A stretch of DNA of 64,000 bases from contig CAVXKT010000001.1 of assembly GCA_963762525.1 (NCBI GenBank), forward strand, positions 62,001 through 126,000. The letters run 5' to 3'. The first letter of the stretch is position 1. Each line of letters opens with the position of its first letter. Shown here piece by piece: positions 54,283 through 62,781 of the stretch. Source of the DNA: DATFDN01 sp963762525 (GTDB taxonomy: Bacteria; Pseudomonadota; Alphaproteobacteria; Acetobacterales; Acetobacteraceae). A program made the translations under genes and the position numbers. The notes under the pieces are model-generated. The model made no database searches and was not told the DNA's origin. It saw only the letters and a list, made by a program, of their open reading frames with translations.

Positions 54283-55032
54283 CTATCTGCCGCCGTCCAC
54301 CGACAATATCTGACCGTTGACGAAGCCGGCCAGATCGGAGGCGAAGAAGATCACCGCGTTGGCGATGTCTTGCGCGCTCCCCAGCTTCTTCATGGCGATG
54401 CGATCGACCAGCGCGGCTTGTCCGGCGGTGCCGTAGCTCGCCCATTGCCGCTCGGTCGCCTCGTTGGTGCGCACGAAGCCGGGGGCGACGCTGTTCACGG
54501 TGATCCCGAACGGCCCCAGCTCGTGCGCGAGCTGCCGCGTCAGACCGACGACGGCGTGCTTGGCGGCGCAATAGGCCTGAATGCCGGTGAGCGAGGCTTG
54601 CAGGCCGGCGCCGGAGCTGATGTTGACGATCCGGCCCCGCCCGGCGCGCTTCATCGCCGGCGCCGCGGCGCGGCTCAAGGCGAAGGCGGCGCCGACATTC
54701 ACCGCGAAGATGCGGTCCCAGTCCGCATCCGCGACCGCCTCCAGCGGCTGCGCTTGCTGGCCCGCAACGCCGCCGGCGTTGTTCACGAGCACGTCTATCG
54801 CGCCCGTTTCCTGCTCGATGCGCCCGATCCAACCGGCGGCCGCGGCACGGTCTGTCAAGTCCACCACCTCGATCGCGACCCCCGAGGTTGCCGTGTCGGC
54901 GAGTTCCGCGGCGGAGAGATCGCAGCCGAACACGCGCGCGCCGAGCCCGGCGAAGGTCTCGGCGATGCAGCGCCCGAAGCCGTGCCCGGCGCCGCTCACC
55001 ACCACGGTCTTGGCGTCGAAGCTGATCTCCAT
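54283..55032 (-). CDS. Short-chain dehydrogenase/reductase
   Basis: 249 residues, full-length classical SDR: cofactor motif VVVSGAGHGFGRCIAETFAG, NNAG motif DVLVNNAGGVAGQ, catalytic Ser in IVNISSGAGLQ, YCAAKHAVVGL with Tyr/Lys, and the C-terminal GFVNGQILSVDGGR. Asp and Asp-like residues after the second strand (FGCDLS) suggest NAD(H) preference. It oxidises or reduces a hydroxyl/keto group in the same pathway as its neighbours, eight bases from the transporter gene and nine from the deacetylase. Confidence 0.92.
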   Translation of the reverse strand: MEISFDAKTVVVSGAGHGFGRCIAETFAGLGARVFGCDLSAAELADTATSGVAIEVVDLTDRAAAAGWIGRIEQETGAIDVLVNNAGGVAGQQAQPLEAVADADWDRIFAVNVGAAFALSRAAAPAMKRAGRGRIVNISSGAGLQASLTGIQAYCAAKHAVVGLTRQLAHELGPFGITVNSVAPGFVRTNEATERQWASYGTAGQAALVDRIAMKKLGSAQDIANAVIFFASDLAGFVNGQILSVDGGR

Positions 55033-55039
55033 GGCGCCT

Positions 55040-56311
55040 TCACCCCAGTTCGCGATGCGCCGTCTCCGGCATTTGCCAGATCACGATGAAGCTCACCACC
55101 GCCGCGCCGATGACGTAATAGGCGGGCGCCAGCGGCGTGCCGGTGCCGGCGATCAGCCAGGTGGCGATGAACGGCGCGAAGCCGCCGAAGATCGCCACCG
55201 CCAGCGCATAGGCGGGGGTCATCCAGGTCGATCGGCCGATGGTTTTGAACATCTCGGCGATCGCTGCCGGCCCGGCGCCCGAGAACAGCGAGATGGCGGC
55301 GGCGAAGGCGATCTGAATCGCGACCAGCGCGCCGAAGCCGGGCTTGCCGAGGATCACCGCGAACAACGGCACCGTCGCGATGGCGAAAAAGCCGCAGGAG
55401 ATCAGCAGCAGCGGCCGCCGCCCGACGCGGTCCGACAGCGCGCCGAACAGCGGCACCAGCAGCATCAGCGCCACCAGCCCGATAGTGTTCGACCACAGCG
55501 CCCGCGCCGGTGAAAAGCCGCCGTGCAGCCGGGTGAAGGTCGGCATGTAGGAGAGCAGGATGTAGAAGGCGACCGTCCAGTGGATAGTGAAGCCGAACGC
55601 CCGCAAACCTAGCTTCAACCCGCTCTCCGACGACGGCGCGGGCGCGGTTTGCGCGGCACGCCAGGCCGGCGTCTCATCGACGTTGCGCCGCAGATAGACG
55701 CCGACCAGCGCGAGGATGATCCCGAGCAGGAACGGAATCCGCCAGCCCCAAGCGGCGAGCGTCTGCGCGCTCATGATGGTGGTGAACAGCGCCCCGGTGC
55801 CCGAGGCGAGAACCAGGCTGGCCGCGATCGAGGCCTGCTGGAAGCTGCCGTACCAGCCGCGCCGGTCGGCGGGCGCCCACTCCACCATGAAGGCGGTCGA
55901 GCCGCCCCACTCGCCGCCGGCCGAGAAGCCCTGGATCAGCCGCGCGATCACCAACAGCGCCGGCGCGGCGAGGCCGATCGCCGCGTATCCGGGAAGCACG
56001 CCCACCATCACCGTGCCGAACGCCATGGTCATGATGGTGAGCGTCAGCGCCGCCTTGCGGCCATGCGTGTCGCCGAAGCGGCCGATGATGATCCCGCCCA
56101 GCGGGCGCATCAGGAAGCCCACCCCGAACACGGCGAAGGAGGAGAGCAGCGCGGTGGTCGGATTGCCGGGGGGGAAGAACTTCGCCGCGATCACCGAGGC
56201 GAAGAACACATAGACGCCGAAATCGTACCATTCGAGTACGTTACCGATCGCCGCGGCGGCCACCGCCTTGCGCGTCTCGGCCTTGGTCGGGCGATCGGCC
56301 AGAACTTCCAT
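55040..56311 (-). CDS. MHS-type major facilitator (metabolite:proton symporter)
   Basis: 423 residues with twelve expected membrane helices. The N-terminal IGNVLEWYDFGVYVFFASVI, MRPLGGIIIGRFGDTHGRKA (family loop 2-3 motif) and GFSAGGEWGGSTAFMVEWAP are signatures of the ProP/ShiA/KgtP branch, which takes up organic acids, betaine or shikimate-like compounds. The second half repeats PLFGALSDRVGRRPLLL. It is the first gene of the leftward unit MFS-SDR-deacetylase-ureohydrolase, which suggests that it imports or exports the pathway's substrate. Confidence 0.93.
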   Translation of the reverse strand: MEVLADRPTKAETRKAVAAAAIGNVLEWYDFGVYVFFASVIAAKFFPPGNPTTALLSSFAVFGVGFLMRPLGGIIIGRFGDTHGRKAALTLTIMTMAFGTVMVGVLPGYAAIGLAAPALLVIARLIQGFSAGGEWGGSTAFMVEWAPADRRGWYGSFQQASIAASLVLASGTGALFTTIMSAQTLAAWGWRIPFLLGIILALVGVYLRRNVDETPAWRAAQTAPAPSSESGLKLGLRAFGFTIHWTVAFYILLSYMPTFTRLHGGFSPARALWSNTIGLVALMLLVPLFGALSDRVGRRPLLLISCGFFAIATVPLFAVILGKPGFGALVAIQIAFAAAISLFSGAGPAAIAEMFKTIGRSTWMTPAYALAVAIFGGFAPFIATWLIAGTGTPLAPAYYVIGAAVVSFIVIWQMPETAHRELG

Positions 56312-56329
56312 GCGTCACTCCCCGGGGCC

Positions 56330-56413
56330 GTAGGGCGGGAGTAGCGGAGCGAATCCCGCCGTTTAAGGCGGGAGTGCGATGGCGGCGGAATGCGCTTCGC
56401 TTTTCCGCCCTAC
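56330..56413. repeat. Palindromic repeat, family B (GTAGGGCGG type)
   Basis: Outer arms GTAGGGCGG (56330-56338) and CCGCCCTAC (56405-56413) enclose the inner palindromes AGCGGAGCGAATCCCGCC and GGCGGAATGCGCTTCGCT. This 84-base element lies between the transporter start and the GNAT stop. The right arm supplies the GNAT stop codon. Confidence 0.7.
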
Positions 56414-57396
56414 ATGCTATCCCCTAATCGCTTGTAGAACACCACCGTGGCCCGGGTGGTGCCGTCGGCTTGCAGCGAATAGTCGGGAATGCGGCCCGCT
56501 TCGGTCCAGCCGAGAGCGCGATACAGCGAATCGGCCGCGTCGCCTTCGTTGGTATCGAGCGTCAGCAGCCACCGTCCCGCTCGCCGCGCCTCGGCCTCCG
56601 CCCGCGCCATCAGCGCCCGCGCGATCCCCCGCCGTCGCGCATCCGGGTGCACCAGCAGCTTGGCGATATCGGCGCGGTGCGGCTGATTGGGCGGTGTCGC
56701 CAGATCGAGCGTCACCGTCCCGACCAGAACCCCGCCTTCCCAGGCGCCCAGAATTACGCGGCGCCCCGCCGCCACCTCGCCGCCGGCCCGGCGCCAGAAC
56801 GCGCGCGCCGTTTCCGGATCGAGCGGCGGCAGGAAGGAGACCGAGGCCCCGGCTGCGACGCAGGCGATCAGGATCTCCGCAAGGCGCCGCTCGGCCGCGA
56901 ACGCGGCGGCGGTCTCCAGCACCTCGACACCCTGTACCGGCTTCGCGTAGTGAAACTCGATCGACTTCGACAAATCATCGAGCGAGCGGATCGGCCCGGA
57001 TCGCACATAGCTGCGGCGCTCGTAAAAGCGGTGCGCCCGTTCAAAGCGCGTGTCGGACCAGAGCGAGAACCGTTGTGCGCCGGCGGCGACGGCGTGCGCC
57101 TCGGCCGCGTCCAGCAGCCGGTCGGCGAGCCCCGAGCCGCGTTGCGCACGCTCAAGATACATCCGCGAGATTACCCAATCCGCGCCTTCCGGATAGGTCG
57201 CGATCATGCCGACGACCCGCCCCGCGTCCTCGGCCGCCCAGAGCGCGCCGCCCTTGCCGTCGATATAGCCCGCGAGGGCGCGCAACTCCGGCGCTTCCCC
57301 GTCCACGTCCATCACGCAACCCGGATACTCCGCCCAGCAGCCGCCGATCAGCGCGATGAAGCCGGCCGCATCGTCGTCGCGACCGGCGCGGATCAT
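56410..57396 (-). CDS. Double-domain GNAT N-acetyltransferase
   Basis: 328 residues with two GNAT folds in tandem. Domain 1 (about 1-150) has VVGMIATYPEG and MYLERAQRGSGLADRLLDAA; domain 2 (about 180-328) has VLVGTVTLDLATPP and LLVHPDARRRGIARALMARA with LLTLDTNEGDAADSLYRALG, the stronger acetyl-CoA site. The substrate is unknown; the second domain resembles small-molecule acetyltransferases. ATG 57396 overlaps the preceding aminotransferase stop (ATGA), and an ATG 15 bases further up is possible. Confidence 0.88.
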   Translation of the reverse strand: MIRAGRDDDAAGFIALIGGCWAEYPGCVMDVDGEAPELRALAGYIDGKGGALWAAEDAGRVVGMIATYPEGADWVISRMYLERAQRGSGLADRLLDAAEAHAVAAGAQRFSLWSDTRFERAHRFYERRSYVRSGPIRSLDDLSKSIEFHYAKPVQGVEVLETAAAFAAERRLAEILIACVAAGASVSFLPPLDPETARAFWRRAGGEVAAGRRVILGAWEGGVLVGTVTLDLATPPNQPHRADIAKLLVHPDARRRGIARALMARAEAEARRAGRWLLTLDTNEGDAADSLYRALGWTEAGRIPDYSLQADGTTRATVVFYKRLGDSM

Positions 57397-58595
57397 TGCA
57401 GGCTCTCGCAAAACTCCCGGATGCGCCGGCAGCCCTCGACCAGAATTGCCTCGTCGGCGGCGGTGCTGACCCGCACATAGGGGCTCATGCCGTAGGAGGC
57501 GCCGGGCACCAGCGCAACATGCGCCTCCTCCAGCAGCGCCATGGCGAAATCGGCATCGGAGGCGATGCGCCGCCCGCCCGGCGTGGTGCGGTCAAGACAG
57601 CCGGCGATCGAGGGGAAGAGATAAAACGCGCCCTCGGGCTTATGGCACGAAAGGCCGGGGCAGACGGCGAGCATCTCCAGCGCGATGTCGCGCCGGCGCT
57701 GATAGGCCGCCACCATCTCGGCGACGCTCTCTTGCGGACCGTCGAGCGCGGCGGCGGCAGCGGCCTGACCGATGGTGGAGACGCCCGCCGTCACCTGGCC
57801 CTGCATGTTCACCATCGCCTTGATCAACGCCCGCGGGCCGGCGGCGAAGCCGATCCGCCAGCCGGTCATGGCGTAGGTCTTGGAGACGCCGCTGACGGTC
57901 AGCGTGCGGTCGCGCAGATCGGGAGCGACGGCGGCCATGGTGGCGTGACGGAAGCCATCGAACACCAGATGCTCGTACATGTCGTCCGAGAGTATCCACA
58001 CCTGCGGATGCCGCCGCATCACGGCGGCGATCGCCGCCAGTTCGTCGGCGCCGCATGCCGCCCCCGAAGGATTGTTCGGGTTATTGAGGATCAGCCACTT
58101 GCTGCGCGGCGTGATGGCGGCGTCGATGTCCTCGGCGCGCGGCTTGAAGCCGTGGTTCTGCGGGCAGGTAACGAACACCGGCACGCCGTTCAGGAACTCC
58201 GTCATCAGCGGATAGGCGTTCCATGACGGCACCGGGATCACCACCTCGTCGGCGGGATCGACGGTCGCGGCCAGGGCATTGAAGATCGCCTGCTTGCCGC
58301 CGTTGGAGACGGCGATCTCGTCGAGCGCGAAATCCAGAGACTGATCGCGCTGGAACTTGCGCCGGATCGCCTGCTTCAGCGCCGGCTGGCCGTCCTGCGG
58401 CGGGTATTTGGTGTCGCCGCGCAGCGCCGCCTGATGTCCCGCTTCGATCGCCGGGCGCGGGGTGGGAAAGGCCGGCTCACCGATGGTGAGCGCCACCACG
58501 TCGGCGCCGCCCGCGCGCAGCTCGCGGGCGCGGATGGTCATCGCCGTGCTCGCCGGAACGCGCACCCGCCCGAGCCGGGCGGCCAATTCCGGCAT
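57393..58595 (-). CDS. Class I aminotransferase, paralogue 1
   Basis: 400 residues, the same length as the neighbouring paralogue. Features are VVALTIGEPAFPTPRPAIEA, YPPQDGQPALKQAIRRKF, SNGGKQAIFNALAA, LNNPNNPSGAACGADELAAI, SDDMYEHLVFDG, the PLP-lysine in VSGVSKTYAMTGWRIGF and YVRVSTAADEAIL. It belongs to the aspartate-aminotransferase branch Ib. The start ATG overlaps the stop of paralogue 2 (TGATG) and its stop overlaps the GNAT start, so the three genes form one tightly coupled unit. Confidence 0.92.
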   Translation of the reverse strand: MPELAARLGRVRVPASTAMTIRARELRAGGADVVALTIGEPAFPTPRPAIEAGHQAALRGDTKYPPQDGQPALKQAIRRKFQRDQSLDFALDEIAVSNGGKQAIFNALAATVDPADEVVIPVPSWNAYPLMTEFLNGVPVFVTCPQNHGFKPRAEDIDAAITPRSKWLILNNPNNPSGAACGADELAAIAAVMRRHPQVWILSDDMYEHLVFDGFRHATMAAVAPDLRDRTLTVSGVSKTYAMTGWRIGFAAGPRALIKAMVNMQGQVTAGVSTIGQAAAAAALDGPQESVAEMVAAYQRRRDIALEMLAVCPGLSCHKPEGAFYLFPSIAGCLDRTTPGGRRIASDADFAMALLEEAHVALVPGASYGMSPYVRVSTAADEAILVEGCRRIREFCESLQ

Positions 58596-59797
58596 CAGGC
58601 GAGGCCCTCGCAGAACCGCCGGATGCGCGCGCACGCCGCCTCCAGCAGCGCCGTCGAGGTGGCGTAGCTGATGCGGAAATGGCCGGGATAGCAGAAGGCG
58701 CCGCCGTGCACGGTTGCCACGCCCTCCTGATCCAGCAACGCGGTCACGAACGCCTCGTCATCGATAATCCTTGTGCCGCCGCGCGAGGTCTTGCCGATGC
58801 AGCCGTGGATCGCCGGGAAGACGTAGAACGCACCCTCCGGCCGATGGCAGGTGATACCGGGGGCGCGGTTCAGCGCATCGACCACCAGATCGCGCCGCTG
58901 CTGATAGACGAGGCGCATCGCCTCGATCAACTCCTGCGGCCCGGTCAATGCCTCCACCGCCGCCGCCTGGCCGATCGAGGAGGTGTTCGACGTGCTCTGG
59001 CTTTGCAGCTTGTCCATCGCCTTGATGAGCGGAACGGGCGCGCCGGCGAAGCCGATGCGCCAGCCGGTCATGGCGTAGGATTTGGAGCAGCCGTTCATGG
59101 TCACGGTGCGCGGCCTGAGGCGCGGCTCCACCTCCACCACGGTGGCCGGCTTGAAGCCGTCATAAGCAAGCTTCTCGTAAATGTCGTCGGTGAACACCCA
59201 GACCTCGGGATGGCGCATCAGCACCTCGCAGAGCGGGCGCAGCTCGTCGGCGCTGTACGCGGCGCCGGTGGGATTGCAGGGGTTGTTGAGCATCAGCCAG
59301 CGCGTGCGCGGGGTGATCGCCGCCTCCAGATCCTCGGCGCGCAGCTTGAAGCCGTTGTTCTGCCCGCACGGAATCAGCACCGGCTTGCCGTCGGCAAGGG
59401 AGACGATATCGGGATAGCTCACCCAGCACGGGCTCGGGATAATCACCTCGTCGTCGGGATCGAGCGTCGCCAGCATGGCGTTGAAGATCACCTGCTTGCC
59501 GCCGGTCGAGATGATGACCTCTTCGGGCTTGTAGTCGATCCCGGAATCGCGAAGGAACTTGGCCGCGACGGCCCGGCGCAGCGCCGGCGTGCCGGCGACG
59601 TCGGTGTATTTGGTCTCGCCCGCCTGGATGGCGCGGATCGCCGCGTCCTTGATGTTCTGCGGCGTATCGAAATCGGGCTCGCCGGAGGACAGGCTGATGA
59701 CGTCGCGCCCCGCCGCTTGCAACTGCCGTGCCTTGGTGGAGACCGCGATGGTGAGGCTCGGGCTGATGCGGTCGAGACGCGCGGCGGTGAGGGGCAT
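58595..59797 (-). CDS. Class I aminotransferase, paralogue 2 (aspartate aminotransferase-like)
   Basis: 400 residues. It starts MPLTAARLDRISPSLTIAVS, as alphaproteobacterial aspartate aminotransferases do, with ISLSSGEPDFDTPQNIKDAA, YTDVAGTPALRRAVAAKF, LNNPCNPTGAAYSADELRPL, FTDDIYEKLAYDGF, the PLP-lysine in MNGCSKSYAMTGWRIGFAGA, and HFRISYATSTALLEAA. This copy is the closer match to the housekeeping enzyme, making aspartate from oxaloacetate and glutamate. It is first in the coupled aminotransferase-aminotransferase-GNAT unit. Confidence 0.93.
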   Translation of the reverse strand: MPLTAARLDRISPSLTIAVSTKARQLQAAGRDVISLSSGEPDFDTPQNIKDAAIRAIQAGETKYTDVAGTPALRRAVAAKFLRDSGIDYKPEEVIISTGGKQVIFNAMLATLDPDDEVIIPSPCWVSYPDIVSLADGKPVLIPCGQNNGFKLRAEDLEAAITPRTRWLMLNNPCNPTGAAYSADELRPLCEVLMRHPEVWVFTDDIYEKLAYDGFKPATVVEVEPRLRPRTVTMNGCSKSYAMTGWRIGFAGAPVPLIKAMDKLQSQSTSNTSSIGQAAAVEALTGPQELIEAMRLVYQQRRDLVVDALNRAPGITCHRPEGAFYVFPAIHGCIGKTSRGGTRIIDDEAFVTALLDQEGVATVHGGAFCYPGHFRISYATSTALLEAACARIRRFCEGLA

Positions 59798-59858
59798 GTT
59801 CGCTCGCTCGGGAAAGGACCGGCGAACCTACCGAAGCTTGTGCAATGCGGCAATGCGG

Positions 59859-59883
59859 CCCTCACCCGGCGGGCGGGTGAGGG
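59859..59883. terminator. Perfect 9-bp hairpin, family A half-unit, possible terminator
   Basis: CCCTCACCC (59859-59867) and GGGTGAGGG (59875-59883) form a perfect hairpin with a 7-base loop directly after the stop codon of the LDH2 gene. There is no T-run, so it is at best a weak intrinsic terminator or an mRNA 3'-end stabiliser. It is the outer-arm module of the family A repeats. Confidence 0.55.
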
Positions 59884-60945
59884 CTACCCGTTCGCCCCCT
59901 CCAGCTCCGCCTCGCTGATGCCGAGCTCGCCGGCCGCCTGGCGCACTTGCGCCCAGGTGGTCTCGTCCACCGGGATGCCGTTGATGCCGCGCTCGCGCGC
60001 CGCGCGGCGCTCCGGTTCGCCGGGCAGCAGGATCGAATCGAAGCCCGGCGCCGGACGCGAGGAGCGAATATGCGCGGCGGTGGCGCCGACCGCATCGGCG
60101 ACGGCGCCCGGGTCGTTGAGGCGCGAGAGGTCGGTCAGCACGGCGAACATCGAGTTGAGGATGCCGCCGGCACGGGCCTCTCCCGCGCGTTTTCCGCCGA
60201 CGACGGCGCCGGCCATGATCTCGCACATCACGGCAAGACCGGAGCCCTTGTGGCGGCCGAAGGTTGTCAGCGCGCCTGTGCGATCGTCGATCAGACCGCG
60301 GGGATCGTTGGTGGGATTGCCGTGCGCGTCGATCAGGCAGTCGTCGGCGACGGCGACGCCCTTGTTGCGGGCAACCCGGGCCTTGCCCATGGCGATCGTG
60401 GTGGTCGCCATGTCGAGCAGCACCGGCTCGGCGTTCGGCCCCGGAACGGCGGTGACGAACGGGTTGGTGCCGAGCCGCGCCTCGGCGGCACCGAACGGGG
60501 CGGCGATGTCGTGGTGATCGGCGACGTTCACATAGCCGATGAACGCCATCCCGGCCGCGGTCGCCTGCTCGCCATAGGTGCCGACGCGGCCGATATGGGT
60601 GCTGTTGCGCAAACCGAGCACGCAGGCGCCGGTCTCGCGCGCGCGGGCGATGGCGCGCCGCACCGCCTCGGCGGCCATGCGCTGCCCGAACCCGCGGCCG
60701 GCATCGAGCACCAGCAGGGCGCCGAAATCGACCACGGTTTCGAGCGTGCGGTTCGGAAACAGAAGCTTCTCGCGCAGCAGCCGCACATAGGCCGGAATCA
60801 TGCCGATGCCGTGGCTGTCATGGCCGGCGAGATTGGCGCGCACCAGATGGTCCGCGACCTCCGCCGTCTCCGCCTCGTCGCTGCCCATCCGGCGGACGAT
60901 CAGGCTGATGATGGCGTAGAGTTTGTCTTGGGTGAGAACGGGCAT
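59884..60945 (-). CDS. LDH2-family malate/L-lactate/ureidoglycolate-type dehydrogenase
   Basis: 353 residues of the NAD(P)-dependent family that is unrelated to classical Rossmann lactate dehydrogenases. Hallmarks are RANLAGHDSHGIGMIPAYVR with the catalytic His, VLGLRNSTHIGRVGTYGEQA, LGTNPFVTAVPGPNAEPVLL and FGRHKGSGLAVMCEIMAGAV. Members oxidise malate, lactate, ureidoglycolate, sulfolactate or imino acids; which applies here is open. It is followed by the hairpin at 59859 and preceded by a family C repeat. Confidence 0.9.
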   Translation of the reverse strand: MPVLTQDKLYAIISLIVRRMGSDEAETAEVADHLVRANLAGHDSHGIGMIPAYVRLLREKLLFPNRTLETVVDFGALLVLDAGRGFGQRMAAEAVRRAIARARETGACVLGLRNSTHIGRVGTYGEQATAAGMAFIGYVNVADHHDIAAPFGAAEARLGTNPFVTAVPGPNAEPVLLDMATTTIAMGKARVARNKGVAVADDCLIDAHGNPTNDPRGLIDDRTGALTTFGRHKGSGLAVMCEIMAGAVVGGKRAGEARAGGILNSMFAVLTDLSRLNDPGAVADAVGATAAHIRSSRPAPGFDSILLPGEPERRAARERGINGIPVDETTWAQVRQAAGELGISEAELEGANG

Positions 60946-61006
60946 GAATGCAACCTATCCGAACAGTGCCCGGCACCAGTTAATCGTGAAACTCACCACC
61001 CGAAAC

Positions 61007-61103
61007 GTCACCGCGAGCCGCCTCTTGGCGGCGCGGCGGTCCAGGCGTGCCGGGACGGATTGGTGGGCCAGGATCGCCGCGGCGCTTCGCGCCTCGCCAT
61101 GAC
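61007..61103. repeat. Palindromic repeat, family C (GTCA...TGAC type)
   Basis: The ends GTCACCGCGAG and CTCGCCATGAC pair imperfectly, and the interior GCGGCGGTCCAGG and CCAGGATCGCCGC also pair, giving a 97-base long palindrome. The pattern matches the common alphaproteobacterial intergenic element reading GTCATTGCGAG...CAATCCAGG. It fills the space between the LDH2 start and the PrpD stop. Confidence 0.7.
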
Positions 61104-61107
61104 CTCT

Positions 61108-62505
61108 CTACTCCCCCACCATCCGCGCCTCTCCCACCGGGGCGGCGAGGCGCATCAGGGCGGCGATGTCGCGGGTGGTGTCGATCGCCAGCACGGCGTC
61201 GGCGAGCCGGGCGGCGCGCTCCGGTCCCAGAACGGCGTCGGCGAGGGCGGCGAATTTGGCCCGCAACTCGGCCTCGGTGAGGAAGTTCGCGGGCTCGCCT
61301 TTCGGCACCACCACCTTGCGGGTAAAAATCTCGCCGCGCGCGCGCACCGTGACCTTGCCCGACATGTTGGCGGGAAACTCGGCCTCGATCTCCGGGTCGA
61401 GCTCGCACCGTACCTTCGCCAGCAGGGCGCGAATCTCGGCGTCGTCCAGAAGCCGGTAGCTGTCCCAGCCCATATGGCCCTTGGCGAGCGCCGCGCTTAT
61501 GACGAACGGGCCGCTGAACTGGCCGTCCACCACGTTGCGCGGATCGGCCTTCTTCTCGGCCGGGGTGCCGATCAGCAGCATCCCCGCTTTCGGCAAGCCG
61601 AGCGTGACGCTCTCGATCTCCCCGACCGCGAGCCGGCGCTCGGCGCGCAGCGCCAGCGCGGCGTCGATCCCGGCATGGCCATAGCGGCACGAGGGATAAG
61701 GCTTGACCGCCGTCGCCATCAGCTCCCAGTCGCGCCCGAGCCCGCTCAGCGCGCGCTCCGGCGTCGGATCGGGCGCATAGGCGCGCATGAAACCGTGCGG
61801 GCCTTCCAGCGCCTCGGCCGCGCCCTTGAAGCCCTCGCGCACCAGGCTCGCCGCCATCAGCCCGTTCAGCGCCGCCCAGCCGACCTGAAAGCGCTTGGTC
61901 CAGGCGCCGTTGACCAGAAATTCCAGACTGCCCGCGCACTGGCTGAGGACGGTCCCCATCGCCCCGGCGACACCAGCCGCGTCGAGCCCGAACACCCGCG
62001 CCGCCGCCGTCGCCGCACCGAAGGCGCCGCAGGTCGCGGTGGGGTGAAAGCCGCGGTCGTAATGCGCGCCGGCCGGCAGCGCGAGGGCGATCCGGCACGT
62101 CACCTCGTATCCGGCAACGATCGCCGCCAGCACGTCGGTGCCGGACGCGCCCGCCATCTCGCCGGCGGCGAGTGCCGCGGGGATCACCGGCGCACCCGGA
62201 TGCAGGCTGCCGGCGGCGTGGGTGTCGTCGAAATCGAGCGAATGCGCCAGCGCGCCGTTCAGGAACGCCGCACCGGGCGGCGTGTAGCGGGCGGCATCGC
62301 CGAACACGCCGCCATTGCCGCCGGCCATGCCCATGGCGCGGACCGCGCCCAGAAAGGCGGCCGTACTCTCGGCGTCGTGGCGCGCGCGGACGATGTTGCC
62401 GACCAGATCGAGCACCAGAAAGCGCGCCCGCGTCGCCACCTCCGCCGGCAATGCGTCGAGTTTCAGCCCGGCGCCGAACGCCGACAGCTCGGCCGTGACG
62501 CCCAT
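61108..62505 (-). CDS. MmgE/PrpD-family protein (2-methylcitrate dehydratase-like)
   Basis: 465 residues from ATG 62505. Family segments are ARFLVLDLVGNIVRARHDAE, NGALAHSLDFDDTHAAGSLH, PGAPVIPAALAAGEMAGASG, GFHPTATCGAFGAATAAARV and VKPYPSCRYGHAGIDAALAL. Members dehydrate methylcitrate, decarboxylate cis-aconitate or act on related tricarboxylates or their epimers. No prpB or prpC gene is nearby, so the substrate is open. The adjacent LDH2 gene suggests a shared hydroxy-acid pathway. Confidence 0.88.
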   Translation of the reverse strand: MGVTAELSAFGAGLKLDALPAEVATRARFLVLDLVGNIVRARHDAESTAAFLGAVRAMGMAGGNGGVFGDAARYTPPGAAFLNGALAHSLDFDDTHAAGSLHPGAPVIPAALAAGEMAGASGTDVLAAIVAGYEVTCRIALALPAGAHYDRGFHPTATCGAFGAATAAARVFGLDAAGVAGAMGTVLSQCAGSLEFLVNGAWTKRFQVGWAALNGLMAASLVREGFKGAAEALEGPHGFMRAYAPDPTPERALSGLGRDWELMATAVKPYPSCRYGHAGIDAALALRAERRLAVGEIESVTLGLPKAGMLLIGTPAEKKADPRNVVDGQFSGPFVISAALAKGHMGWDSYRLLDDAEIRALLAKVRCELDPEIEAEFPANMSGKVTVRARGEIFTRKVVVPKGEPANFLTEAELRAKFAALADAVLGPERAARLADAVLAIDTTRDIAALMRLAAPVGEARMVGE

Positions 62506-62581
62506 CGCATGTCTCCGGAAATGCCCGCTGCATTGTGGCGCAAAGCCTTGACCGGGCCAAGGCGGCGGCGAAAGAAGCGGC

Positions 62582-62737
62582 ATGTCCGCGACCCCTCTGC
62601 ACGACTGGATGCTGCCGCGCTTGCGAGCTTTGCTCGAGGAGGCGACCAGGGCCGGATTTGAGCGCCAGACCGCAGTTGCCGTGCTGATCGATTTGGTGGA
62701 AGGTGAAGACATCAATCGCCCCCGGCCCGGCGGCTGA
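62582..62737 (+). CDS. Small conserved-looking cytoplasmic protein, 51 aa
   Basis: A short gene of 52 codons starting ATG 62582. The protein reads as amphipathic helices (DWMLPRLRALLEEATRAGFE, RQTAVAVLIDLVEGEDIN) with a Pro/Gly tail. Its compact helical pattern and position 45 bases before the next rightward gene support it as real, though composition alone could produce it. The family is not recognised. It is divergent from the PrpD gene across 76 bases. Confidence 0.5.
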   Translation: MSATPLHDWMLPRLRALLEEATRAGFERQTAVAVLIDLVEGEDINRPRPGG

Positions 62738-62781
62738 GCGGAATGGTGGCGGCGCGGGCGCTGCGGCGATACAACGGCGAT

